DNA of 36,888 nt from Candidatus Aenigmarchaeota archaeon LH_S4. GTDB lineage: Archaea > Aenigmatarchaeota > Aenigmatarchaeia > QMZS01. The notes under the pieces are model-generated. The model was not told the origin of the DNA. It saw nothing but the letters and a program-made list of their open reading frames with translations, and did no database searches. A program made the position numbers and the translations under genes. The DNA lies in NCBI GenBank assembly GCA_023659975.1, contig JAGXOI010000004.1, positions 1 through 36,888 of the forward strand. The letters are read 5' to 3'. Positions 1 to 6,693 of this stretch are shown piece after piece; the first letter of the stretch is position 1, and each line of letters starts with the position of its first letter.

Positions 1-1
1 A

Positions 2-145
2 AAGGTGGAATTAGATGTAGATGTAGTAAATAAACTAATAAAACTGAAAGAAATGAGAGACACTTATTCAAGTGTGATAAGAAAGTTGCTTGAAAAAGAA
101 GAACGTCTTAATGGTTATGTTTTGTGGTCATGGAATGGAGGATAA
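2..145 (+). CDS. Partial antitoxin-like protein (VapB/DUF7557 type), 5' end outside window
   Basis: The frame is open from the window edge to TAA at 143-145 and gives 47 residues. The segment VDVVNKLIKLKEMRDTYSSV followed by IRKLLEKEE has the pattern of small archaeal VapB-like antitoxins, where a short strand is followed by 'L-K-x-x-x-x-TYSDVI-R-x-LL'. Such proteins normally pair with a PIN-domain RNase toxin, but no toxin follows here. The tail after LLEKEE (NGYVLWSWNGG) does not look like a normal antitoxin end. The +1 frame from position 111 reads on for 22 codons with an acidic, lysine-rich sequence, so a late frameshift is possible. Family assignment rests on pattern only. Confidence 0.5.
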   Translation, partial: KVELDVDVVNKLIKLKEMRDTYSSVIRKLLEKEERLNGYVLWSWNGG

Positions 146-234
146 AATAAAAGGAAATTGGGATGAAGATATAATTATAAAATGAGGAATATCTTGCCTC
201 AAAAATTATTTATTCTTTAACTTGTCTTACCTTT

Positions 235-579
235 ATGGATTTAGGAAAATATTCAGTAAATAGAAAAGATGGTAAAAATTGTAAGGCATTTATAGGATAT
301 AGCAAGAAAGCCCAGTTTATTTTTCATGAAAACTACTCAGCTACTCCAAATAAAGACATATATGCAAACATATTTAAAAAATTTTTTAATAGTGTAGTAA
401 TTAACATTTTAAATGGATTTTCTATTAAAGAATCTGTAGAAAGGACAAAAAGATTAGTAGATCAGTTAGAAAAAGAATTTGAGAAAAAATATCCAGAAGT
501 GGCATTTATTGCAAAATACAAACTTAGAGAAAAAAAAGAGGCTTTGGAAGCCATTGGAGATTTAGAAGCAAGTTTTTAA
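235..579 (+). CDS. Hypothetical protein, 114 aa
   Basis: I do not recognise this family. The protein is soluble and lysine-rich. Its first third is rich in aromatic residues (FIGYSKKAQFIFHENY), and the C-terminal half is predicted helical and charged, with a possible short coiled coil around residues 65-95. The ATG has no Shine-Dalgarno sequence. An AT-rich stretch about 20-30 bp upstream (near 200-217) could be a TATA box for a leaderless mRNA. The next ORF follows after 36 bp on the same strand, so the two may be co-transcribed. Codon use matches the neighbours, which supports a real gene. Confidence 0.55.
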   Translation: MDLGKYSVNRKDGKNCKAFIGYSKKAQFIFHENYSATPNKDIYANIFKKFFNSVVINILNGFSIKESVERTKRLVDQLEKEFEKKYPEVAFIAKYKLREKKEALEAIGDLEASF

Positions 580-615
580 ATAAAAATATATATAATTAAT
601 TCCTACTTAAAATTT

Positions 616-921
616 ATGAATGAGTGGATAAAGAAAAGTATAGAATTAGCTAATGGCAGAGGATATTTAGATAAACTAAATAAAGTTTATCCTGTTACTT
701 TTAGTGTTAAAAGACCATTAGAACAGAATATAAAAAATAGATTAAAGGTTTTATTTGATAGAAAAGCTAAACTTGGCTTGCTTAAAATGCTTATAAACTT
801 AGAAAAATTCCCAATCAAAGACCCTTATGTAGCTTTTTTTAAAAGAAATCCTAAAGCCTTAGAAACAAACCCAAAAACCGTTAGGAGAATAGCAAATATT
901 TTGATGAATATACCATATTAA
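616..921 (+). CDS. Hypothetical protein, 101 aa (weak resemblance to N-terminal part of a type II restriction enzyme)
   Basis: The protein is basic and helical, with no transmembrane segment. The pattern GRGYLDKLNKVYPV near residues 14-27, then KFPIKDPYVAFFKR near 64-77 and NPKTVRRIANIL near 85-96, reminds me of the N-terminal portion of some type II restriction endonucleases, where an 'FPx-x-DPY-x-AF' stretch is followed by 'NP-x-TV-x-RI'. This is an impression, not an identification. No catalytic PD-(D/E)xK core is present, so if the resemblance is real this would be a truncated remnant. The gene ends convergently against the AbrB-like gene, overlapping it by 4 bp. Confidence 0.45.
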   Translation: MNEWIKKSIELANGRGYLDKLNKVYPVTFSVKRPLEQNIKNRLKVLFDRKAKLGLLKMLINLEKFPIKDPYVAFFKRNPKALETNPKTVRRIANILMNIPY

Positions 922-1106
922 TCACCTTTTTTAGATTTTACACATTCTAAAGTTACCGTTCCCTTTTCTAAGTTGACTTCCAACTCCAAAATTTTTTTAT
1001 TTTTAAAAGGGTATTGGGAATCATTTACAACAGATGCAGGAATTACTAAATATTGAGTATTTGCATCCTTACTTTTATGTAATTTTATAGATTTCTTTAA
1101 AACCAT
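918..1106 (-). CDS. SpoVT/AbrB-like DNA-binding protein
   Basis: This is a 62-residue protein. After a basic N-terminus, TQYLVIPASVVNDSQYPFK (residues 17-35) and KILELEVNLEKGTVTLE match the swapped-hairpin AbrB fold found in archaeal small regulators and antitoxins, where 'YxVxIPxxVxxDSxFPF' is followed by 'G-x-x-LxVxI'. Such proteins bind DNA as dimers and often regulate their own operon. The start lies just downstream of a strong AT-rich stretch (1107-1135) that would supply a TATA box and give a leaderless transcript. No toxin gene accompanies it, so a stand-alone regulator is more likely than a toxin-antitoxin role. Confidence 0.65.
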   Translation of the reverse strand: MVLKKSIKLHKSKDANTQYLVIPASVVNDSQYPFKNKKILELEVNLEKGTVTLECVKSKKGD

Positions 1107-1259
1107 ATATATTTTATATAATATTTATATATGTAGTTTTCGGTGATAGAATATATATGTTAAAGGAAATAGCTAATTCTCATTTTTTGAACCTTCGGAA
1201 ATACTTTAGCAGTATAACACTGTAATAATATCTCACCTAAATTTAAAACAGATTATATA

Positions 1260-3251
1260 ATGGAAAGTGAAGAAAATTTTAAAGAGCAAATTTATGAATT
1301 TTTAAAAACAAAACAAGAAGAACTTGTTTTTGCTTCAACAAATGATAAACCATTAATTTTAGATTATTTTGATTTGGATAAATATAACCCTGGATTGGCG
1401 GAAAATTTGTTGGAAAATCCAGAAGAGGTACTGAATTTATTTGAGGAAGTAATTAAAGATTTTAATTTGGAAACTAAAATAGGAATTCAGTTCAAAAATT
1501 TACCAAAAACACAAACGGTAAGGATAAGGAGTTTGAGAACAAAACACATGAACAATTTTTTAAATGTAGATGGAATGGTAAAAGTTGCTTCTGAAGTAAA
1601 ACCGAGAATCTATGAAACTGTTTATGAATGTCAGGAATGTGGAGAAAAATTTTCCTTGGAGCAGAGGGGCTCAACAATTGTAAAACCTTTTGTTTGTCCA
1701 AGTTGCAAAAAAAGAACAGGTTTTAAATTTTTAGAGAAAAAAATGTATGATTCAAGGTGGCTCACAATACAGGAGCCTTTTGAGATAACAACTGGTGAGA
1801 AACCCGGGGAAGTAAAAGTTTTTTTGAAGAAAGATTTAACAACTCCAGAGATACAGAGGATAACTGACCCAGGAAATAGAATTTTTATAAATGGTATCTT
1901 AAGAGAGTTACCGAGAACTATTAGAGGAAGGGAAGCGACCCAGTCAGATATTTATATAGAAGCAAATTATCTTGAACTTGCTGAGAAAGAAATAGAAGAA
2001 ATAGACATTAGCAGAGGGAATGAAAAGGAAATTTTAGATTTAGTAAAACAACCAGATATTTATAATAAATTAGTTAATTCTCTTGCTCCCTCAGTCTATG
2101 GGAATAAGGAAATAAAAGAAGCAATATTATTACAACTTTTTGGAGGAACTAATGCAGAAATGCCAGATGGAACACATATAAGGGGAGACATACATGTGCT
2201 TCTTGTTGGTGACCCTGCAACTGCAAAAAGTCAGTTACTCAAATTGACTTATAGACTAATACCCAGGAGTCGTTATGTTTCTGGAAAAGGAGTAACAGGA
2301 GCTGGTTTAATTTCTACAGTTAGAAAAGATGAATTCACAGGAGGCTGGGTTTTGGAAGCAGGGGCTTTAGTCCTCTCTAACAAGGGATTACTTGCGATAG
2401 ATGAATTTGAAAAGATGGATAGGGATGATGTAGTTGCAATGCATGAAGCTCTTGAGCAGGGGACAGTGAGTATAGCAAAGGCAAGTATCGTGGCAACTCT
2501 TCCTGCACAGACCTCAGTTTTGGCAGGAGCAAACCCAAAACTTGGAAGATTTGATATCTACACACCAATTGCCGACCAGATAGTTATACCCCCTACTCTA
2601 TTATCCCGTTTTGACTTAAAATTTGCCTTAAGAGATATCCCAAATCCAGAAGAAGATAGGAAACTCGTGGACCATGTTTTATTAGCAAGAAAAGATTTAA
2701 AGACAATAGAACCAGAAATTTCACATTCTTTATTGAGAAAATATATTGCTTACTCAAAACAGAATATAAAACAAGTTGAGTTAAGCGATGAAACCTTAGA
2801 GGATTTCAAGAAATTTTTTATAGATATGAGAAGTAAATACACAGAAGAAGATAAAATTGTACCAATAACTTTTAGGCAGTTTGAGGCTTTAATAAGATTA
2901 GCCCAAGCATCAGCAAAAATAAAACTGAGAAACAAAACAATAAGGGAGGATGCTGACAAGGCAATAAGAATTATGCAGGTCAGTTTAAGACAATTAGGTT
3001 TTGATACTGAGTCAAAAAAATTAGATATTGATAGGGCAGAAGGCTCTGTTGCAGGAAGCCAGAGATCAAAAATAAGAGTTTTGTTGGATATTATTGACAA
3101 GTTGGAAAAAGAAATGAAAGAAGTTTTGATAGAAGATGTTGGAGCACAGGCAGAAGATAAAGGAATCACAGAATGGCAGGAATTAGTCCAAAAACTTAAA
3201 AGGGAAGGTTTGCTATATGAGCCAAAAAGTGGGCATCTGAGAAAAGTATGA
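1260..3251 (+). CDS. mcm: MCM replicative DNA helicase
   Basis: This is the hexameric 3'-5' helicase that unwinds DNA at archaeal replication forks. At 663 residues it is a normal archaeal length. The N-terminal domain carries a zinc-binding site (C124, C127, C146, C149). The AAA+ core has Walker A GDPATAKSQ (about 316-324), Walker B LLAIDEFEKM (about 377-386) and the arginine finger LLSRFDL (about 446-452). A winged helix closes the C-terminus, ending KSGHLRKV. No intein interrupts the Walker motifs, where many archaeal MCMs carry one. The upstream sequence has no Shine-Dalgarno; an AT-rich box about 15-25 bp before the ATG suggests a leaderless mRNA. CMP kinase follows after 34 bp on the same strand and may be co-transcribed. 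Confidence 0.97.
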   Translation: MESEENFKEQIYEFLKTKQEELVFASTNDKPLILDYFDLDKYNPGLAENLLENPEEVLNLFEEVIKDFNLETKIGIQFKNLPKTQTVRIRSLRTKHMNNFLNVDGMVKVASEVKPRIYETVYECQECGEKFSLEQRGSTIVKPFVCPSCKKRTGFKFLEKKMYDSRWLTIQEPFEITTGEKPGEVKVFLKKDLTTPEIQRITDPGNRIFINGILRELPRTIRGREATQSDIYIEANYLELAEKEIEEIDISRGNEKEILDLVKQPDIYNKLVNSLAPSVYGNKEIKEAILLQLFGGTNAEMPDGTHIRGDIHVLLVGDPATAKSQLLKLTYRLIPRSRYVSGKGVTGAGLISTVRKDEFTGGWVLEAGALVLSNKGLLAIDEFEKMDRDDVVAMHEALEQGTVSIAKASIVATLPAQTSVLAGANPKLGRFDIYTPIADQIVIPPTLLSRFDLKFALRDIPNPEEDRKLVDHVLLARKDLKTIEPEISHSLLRKYIAYSKQNIKQVELSDETLEDFKKFFIDMRSKYTEEDKIVPITFRQFEALIRLAQASAKIKLRNKTIREDADKAIRIMQVSLRQLGFDTESKKLDIDRAEGSVAGSQRSKIRVLLDIIDKLEKEMKEVLIEDVGAQAEDKGITEWQELVQKLKREGLLYEPKSGHLRKV

Positions 3252-3285
3252 TGCAACCCTTTTCTATTTGTAAAATTGAGAGAAA

Positions 3286-3804
3286 ATGATAATAACAATT
3301 TCTGGGGAAATAGGAGCTGGAAAATCAACAATTGGAAAAGAGTTGGCAAGAAAACTCAATTATAATTATATTTCAACAGGGGAGATTTTTAAAAAACTTG
3401 CAGAAGAAAGGAAAATGGGTTTAACAGAGTTTTTAAAATATGCTGAGAAAAATTTAGATGTGGATAAGAAGATTGATGAAAAACAAAAAGAACCTAAACA
3501 AAATTGTGTTTTAGATTCAAGACTTGGTTTCTATTTTGCAAAACCTAACTTAAAAATCTGGCTAAAAGCTCCATTAGATATAAGGATAAAAAGAAATGCA
3601 AAAAGATACAATTTGAAAGAAGCAAAAAAGGAAATAAAATACAGGGAAAAAACAGAAAAAGAAAGATATAAAAGACTTTATTCTGTTGAGATATTTAACC
3701 TTGAAAATTATGATTTAATCATCGACACAGAAAAATTTAATATTGAGCAGATTGTAAAAATGATTTGTGTTTTGGTTGAATTAGTAGATAGAGAAAAAAA
3801 TTAG
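3286..3804 (+). CDS. cmk: Cytidylate kinase (archaeal (d)CMP kinase)
   Basis: The enzyme transfers phosphate from ATP to CMP or dCMP for nucleotide synthesis. The P-loop GEIGAGKST is at residues 7-15, followed by the archaeal CMP-kinase signature ISTGEIFKKLAEE (about 28-40), a substrate-binding segment LDSRLGFYFA, and a LID-like basic region (IRIKRNAKRY). At 172 residues it is typical of the archaeal type. In archaea this gene is often found among ribosomal protein genes, for example next to rpl14e or truB. Here it follows mcm instead. The C-terminus (KMICVLVELVDREKN) extends slightly beyond the usual end. Confidence 0.9.
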   Translation: MIITISGEIGAGKSTIGKELARKLNYNYISTGEIFKKLAEERKMGLTEFLKYAEKNLDVDKKIDEKQKEPKQNCVLDSRLGFYFAKPNLKIWLKAPLDIRIKRNAKRYNLKEAKKEIKYREKTEKERYKRLYSVEIFNLENYDLIIDTEKFNIEQIVKMICVLVELVDREKN

Positions 3805-3917
3805 ATAGAAAAAGAGCTAAAACCAGTAATATGACTTAAAATTAGGGATAACTGCCCTGCAGAATATAAAATAGGGTATTTTAAGTTAAATAAATATAAA
3901 TACTTTATTAATATATT

Positions 3918-4196
3918 ATGGCAGTAAATGTGAAGTCTTTTTCTGATGTTGTTGGGAAGGATGTTTTTACCTTAGATGGGAAATATTGTGGGAAAGTCAA
4001 GGATTTTAAACTAGACCTGCTGAAATTCAGAGTCACTTCTTTGGTTGTAGAAGCTTTTAGAGGAACTTTTCTTTCTGAGATTTTAGGGGGTGAGAAAAAA
4101 GGGGTTATTGTTCCTTATTCTTCTGTTGAATCTGTAGAAGATATAGTGTTAATAAGAAATATTTTTAAAGGAGTTAGTGAAGAAAAGACACAATAA
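3918..4196 (+). CDS. PRC-barrel domain protein
   Basis: This is a 92-residue protein formed by a single PRC-barrel. It begins VKSFSDVVGKDVFTLDGKYC, the typical entry strand with 'G-x-x-V-x-x-x-DG-x-x-x-G-x-V', and ends IVPYSSVESVEDIVLIRNI, matching the 'V-P-Y-x-x-V-x-x-IGDIV-I' finish. Small archaeal PRC-barrel proteins are widespread. Some are cell-division factors (CdpB family) that link to SepF or to ESCRT components, and others have RNA-related roles. Sequence alone does not decide between these. Convergent neighbours and an AT-rich upstream region indicate it is transcribed alone. Confidence 0.85.
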   Translation: MAVNVKSFSDVVGKDVFTLDGKYCGKVKDFKLDLLKFRVTSLVVEAFRGTFLSEILGGEKKGVIVPYSSVESVEDIVLIRNIFKGVSEEKTQ

Positions 4197-4288
4197 TTTA
4201 TTTTTAAATATCTTTTAAAACTAATAACCCAACTTACCAAATTATAAAAGGAGATATTTTAATCTTATAGTTAACCAAAGGCAAGAAA

Positions 4289-4313
4289 ACTCCCGACTTT
4301 AGTCGTGGAGAGT
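4289..4313. repeat. Imperfect palindrome next to the tRNA 3' end
   Basis: The segment reads CTCC, one mismatched C, GACT, TT, AGTC, GT, GGAG, giving a stem of two 4-bp blocks with a small internal loop. It starts a few bases beyond the tRNA-Thr 3' end (4319, minus strand). It could act as the tRNA terminator hairpin. It also resembles the subterminal hairpins of IS200/IS605 elements and could be a solo end left by one. No transposase lies beside it. Confidence 0.5.
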
Positions 4314-4318
4314 GTTAA

Positions 4319-4478
4319 AGCCTTGGGCGAGATTTGATTACAAAGTTAATAATCTAGCGATTAAAAGACTTACTCGCGACCTGCTGCTTTCCCCTCTAAA
4401 ATACATTTATTTCTTACAAACCCTTTTTATAAAAAGGCTCATACGAGGCAGCTGCTCTACCAACTGAGCTACCAAGGC
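4319..4478 (-). tRNA. tRNA-Thr (anticodon CGT) with two introns, one in the anticodon loop and one in the T-loop
   Basis: Reading the minus strand from 4478, the acceptor 5' strand is GCCTTGG, then TA, D-stem GCTC, loop AGTTGGTA with G18-G19, D-stem GAGC, A26, and anticodon stem GCTGC. The loop is C-T-CGT-A with anticodon CGT (4445-4443). After A37 there is a 53-nt intron (4441-4389). The exon resumes with A38 (4388) and GCAGC, which pairs perfectly with GCTGC, then AGGTC and T-stem GCGAG (4377-4373). T54 (4372) is followed by a second insertion of 34 nt (4371-4338), then TCAAAT, T-stem CTCGC (4331-4327), acceptor CCAAGGC (4326-4320) and discriminator T. Removing both inserts gives a canonical T-loop TTCAAAT and unbroken stems. 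CCA is not encoded. Archaeal tRNA-Thr normally has U73, as here. Intron edges are placed by base pairing. Confidence 0.88.
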
Positions 4479-4520
4479 ATAATTATATTCTGGGTTAATT
4501 CTTTTAATTCTCTTTAAATT
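4479..4520. promoter_or_regulatory. Shared divergent promoter region of tRNA-Thr and the eS26-like gene
   Basis: Only 42 bp separate the tRNA 5' end from the ribosomal protein ATG. The stretch is AT-rich and contains TATA-like sequences in both directions (TTTAAA near 4512-4517 and AATTAA near 4496-4507). The ribosomal gene has no Shine-Dalgarno sequence, consistent with a leaderless mRNA. Exact box positions are not certain. Confidence 0.4.
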
Positions 4521-4793
4521 ATGGTAAAAGCGCCCTATAAGAGGATTCACAAACATGGAAAGGGGAGAGGAAATGAGCCAATGGTAGTATGTTCTTTTTG
4601 TGGGAAGAAAGTTCCAAAATATAAAACATTTGAGAAAAAAGGAAAATTTTCTTTATCAGACCCTTCAATGAAAAAGGAATTGTCCAAAAATAAAGTAATG
4701 CTTCCTTCAAAGAGATTATATGTTTGTTTAAGTTGTGCGAGACACAGGAAGATTTCTCAACCAGGAAAATCAAGGAAATCCAAGAGAGATTAA
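4521..4793 (+). CDS. rps26e: Ribosomal protein eS26-like zinc protein
   Basis: This is a 90-residue basic protein with two CxxC pairs, C24-x2-C27 (VVCSFCGKKVPKYKTF) and C69-x2-C72 (RLYVCLSCARHRKI). The spacing and the 'CxxCG-x-x-VPK' and 'YVC-x-SCA-x-H' motifs are those of small-subunit protein eS26, which sits near the mRNA exit channel and the 16S rRNA 3' end. The basic N-terminus (PYKRIHKHGKGRG) and C-terminus (GKSRKSKRD) are expected to bind rRNA. eS26 is patchy in archaea, so its presence would be taxonomically informative. A less likely alternative is another eukaryote-type zinc-ribbon ribosomal protein. Confidence 0.68.
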   Translation: MVKAPYKRIHKHGKGRGNEPMVVCSFCGKKVPKYKTFEKKGKFSLSDPSMKKELSKNKVMLPSKRLYVCLSCARHRKISQPGKSRKSKRD

Positions 4794-4835
4794 TTTTTTG
4801 CTTTTAGCAATTTCATCTTTAATAAAAAATGAAAA

Positions 4836-5372
4836 TTAATTTTTTGGCTTGTCAAAAATAAAGATACCATCCTGAAACCTTCTTCTATCCATCTTAGAAT
4901 GTTTTGTTAATCTTTCTACTCTTGCTGCGGTTTGTCCTGCAAGTTCTTTGTTTAGACTAAAAACCTCTATTTCATCCTTTTTTATTTCTATTTTTACTCC
5001 TGCAGGAATATTCATTTTCTTAATTACTTTTTGTCCAAGAAAATTTGACAGAATAATTTTGTTTCCTTTTTGCTCTATTAAGAGGGGGAAGTGAGTATAA
5101 ACAATTTTTAACTTGTATTTATACCCAGATTCAACACCCTTAAAAAGGTTTAATATATGTGCGGCTACTGTTCCTAATAGTGCCTTACCTCTTTTGTTCT
5201 CTATTACTGAGGAAAGTTTTATCTCATCTTCTAATTTTTCAATTTTCAATATATTTGTAATTCCTCTATTATACAGATCTCTCTCCAACTCTCCAAGTTT
5301 CCCTCTAACTTTTACTTTAAATCCTTCTACTGAACATTCTATTCCTTTAGGAATTTTAATTATTTTTTCCAT
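4836..5372 (-). CDS. rpl6: Large ribosomal subunit protein uL6
   Basis: This is a 178-residue archaeal L6. The N-terminal repeat starts IKIPKGIECSVEGFKVKVRG, and the second repeat carries IPAGVKIEIKKDEIEVFSLN. The family end motif is AGQTAARVERLTKHSKMDRR followed by RFQDGIFIF. The protein binds 23S rRNA helix 97 near the factor-binding site. In most archaea rpl6 lies in the spc operon between rps8 and rpl32e; here it stands alone, convergent with the eS26-like gene (42 bp apart) and divergent from a glycosyltransferase. Separated ribosomal genes are common in DPANN genomes. Confidence 0.95.
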   Translation of the reverse strand: MEKIIKIPKGIECSVEGFKVKVRGKLGELERDLYNRGITNILKIEKLEDEIKLSSVIENKRGKALLGTVAAHILNLFKGVESGYKYKLKIVYTHFPLLIEQKGNKIILSNFLGQKVIKKMNIPAGVKIEIKKDEIEVFSLNKELAGQTAARVERLTKHSKMDRRRFQDGIFIFDKPKN

Positions 5373-5429
5373 TAATTAAATTAGGAAATTTTTAATTAAC
5401 TACTTGCGTTTATTTTTGAAGTTTTATTT

Positions 5430-6083
5430 ATGCAAAAAATTATTGCAGTAATTCCGTGTTACAATGGAGAGAAAACAATAGGAACGGTTATAAAAAAATC
5501 CTCTAAGTATGTTGATAAAATTATTGTTATTGATGATAGTTTTACAAAAAAAATTGGTAAAATTGCTGAGAAAGATGGGGCAGTTGTTTTTTATAATAGG
5601 GGGAACAAAGGAGTGGGATATTCAAGGAGGAGAGGAATAAAAGAAGCTTTAAGAGTAGGGGGATATATAATTGTAACTTTAGATGATGATTTACAGCATA
5701 AACCCGAAGACCTACCAAAATTCATTGAAAAAATAAAAGAAGGATACGAAGTGGTTATAGGAGCAAGAAAATTAAAAAAATATCCTTTTATAAAAAAATT
5801 TGGAAATTTCTGGCTTACTCTATTAACAAACATTATTTGTAAAACTAGAGTGTATGATACAGAATGTGGTTATAAAGCATTTTCGAAAAAAGCCGCTAAG
5901 AAATTGAATTTAAAAGCACAGAGGTACGAGATTGAAGCTGAGATTGTTTATGAGCTTGGCAGGAATAACTTAAAGTATACTTGTATAAAAATAGACTCTC
6001 CACTATATCGAAAAGGAGTTACTATAACACAAGGAATAAAAAACTTTATTTATTTGCTCAAAAGAAAAATTTCTGATTTATAA
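5430..6083 (+). CDS. Family 2 glycosyltransferase (dolichyl-phosphate mannose/glucose synthase-like)
   Basis: The protein has 217 residues with a GT-A fold. It begins IAVIPCYNGEKTIG, with DD at 35-36 (nucleotide binding) and the metal-binding DDD at 85-87 in TLDDDLQH. The TECGYKAFSKKAA segment (about 147-160) matches the 'D-x-x-CG-F-x-x-x' acceptor region of dolichyl-phosphate glycosyltransferases. No transmembrane segment follows, so it is the single-domain type that makes polyprenyl-phosphate sugars on the cytoplasmic face. VIDDS replaces the common VDDGS and LDDD replaces LDAD, both conservative. Its 3' end overlaps the convergent HAD gene by 26 bp. Confidence 0.85.
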   Translation: MQKIIAVIPCYNGEKTIGTVIKKSSKYVDKIIVIDDSFTKKIGKIAEKDGAVVFYNRGNKGVGYSRRRGIKEALRVGGYIIVTLDDDLQHKPEDLPKFIEKIKEGYEVVIGARKLKKYPFIKKFGNFWLTLLTNIICKTRVYDTECGYKAFSKKAAKKLNLKAQRYEIEAEIVYELGRNNLKYTCIKIDSPLYRKGVTITQGIKNFIYLLKRKISDL

Positions 6084-6693
6084 TTTTTTTAAGTCCCTCT
6101 AAATCTCTAATCACAAAATCAATATTCTTATTATCTGGCTCTTTTATATATTTTCCTTCTTCCCTCTTAATTCTCACAGTAATAAGGTTTGGAAAAACTT
6201 TTTTTGCTTCATAAAGAGTGTTTGGAGCGTCTTCAACAAAGAGCCCAACTTCTTTTTCTTTCAGAATTTTTTTGAGATCAGAGACTTTATTAATATCTTG
6301 TGTAATAATAATTTTATTGAAATAAGAAAGTATTTTTGAGTTTTCAATTTTTTCTTTTTGGAATTTTTTTTCTCCATAAGAGAGGAGGATAAGTTCATTT
6401 TCTTTTTCTAAATTCCTTAGAACAGGCAAAACATCAGGATATACAAACTGGTCTGCTCTGTTAATAATTTTTTTAAATGCTATCTTTAACTTTTTAAGAT
6501 TAAGTTCTGGCTTTTCTTCAATTATTAATTTAAATTGGTTTTCGGAATTATAACCAAAGGCACCTTTTGATTTCTGAAAAGTCTCAGAAAACAGTTTATC
6601 ACTAACACCTGACCCCTTAAATTCTTCCTTTAAATTTTCAAACAATTTTTTTGTTGAAAATAGAGTGTAGTCAAAGTCAAATATTATTTTCAT
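6058..6693 (-). CDS. HAD-superfamily phosphatase
   Basis: The protein has 211 residues. Motif I is FDFDYTLF (D6 nucleophile, D8 acid/base), followed by a helical cap. Motif II is in [10 protein letters not shown], and motif IV is GLFVEDAPN, giving the acidic metal ligands. Its substrate is unknown. It is the last gene of the minus-strand operon: its ATG overlaps the stop of the nucleotidyltransferase by 4 bp (6690-6693), so translation is probably coupled. A sugar-phosphate or phosphosugar-nucleotide substrate would fit that context, which is inference. The end overlaps the convergent glycosyltransferase gene. Confidence 0.85.
   Translation of the reverse strand: MKIIFDFDYTLFSTKKLFENLKEEFKGSGVSDKLFSETFQKSKGAFGYNSENQFKLIIEEKPELNLKKLKIAFKKIINRADQFVYPDVLPVLRNLEKENELILLSYGEKKFQKEKIENSKILSYFNKIIITQDINKVSDLKKILKEKEVGLFVEDAPNTLYEAKKVFPNLITVRIKREEGKYIKEPDNKNIDFVIRDLEGLKKIINQKFFF

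Noticed and set aside
1107-1259. Possible non-coding RNA between the AbrB-like gene and mcm
   Set aside because: The region is 153 bp of AT-rich sequence with no stable stem I can trace and no recognisable motif; promoters for the flanking divergent genes explain it.
2750-3349. 199-codon minus-strand ORF antisense to MCM and CMP kinase
   Set aside because: Serine- and leucine-rich translation of antisense AT-rich coding sequence. Both plus-strand genes are clear.
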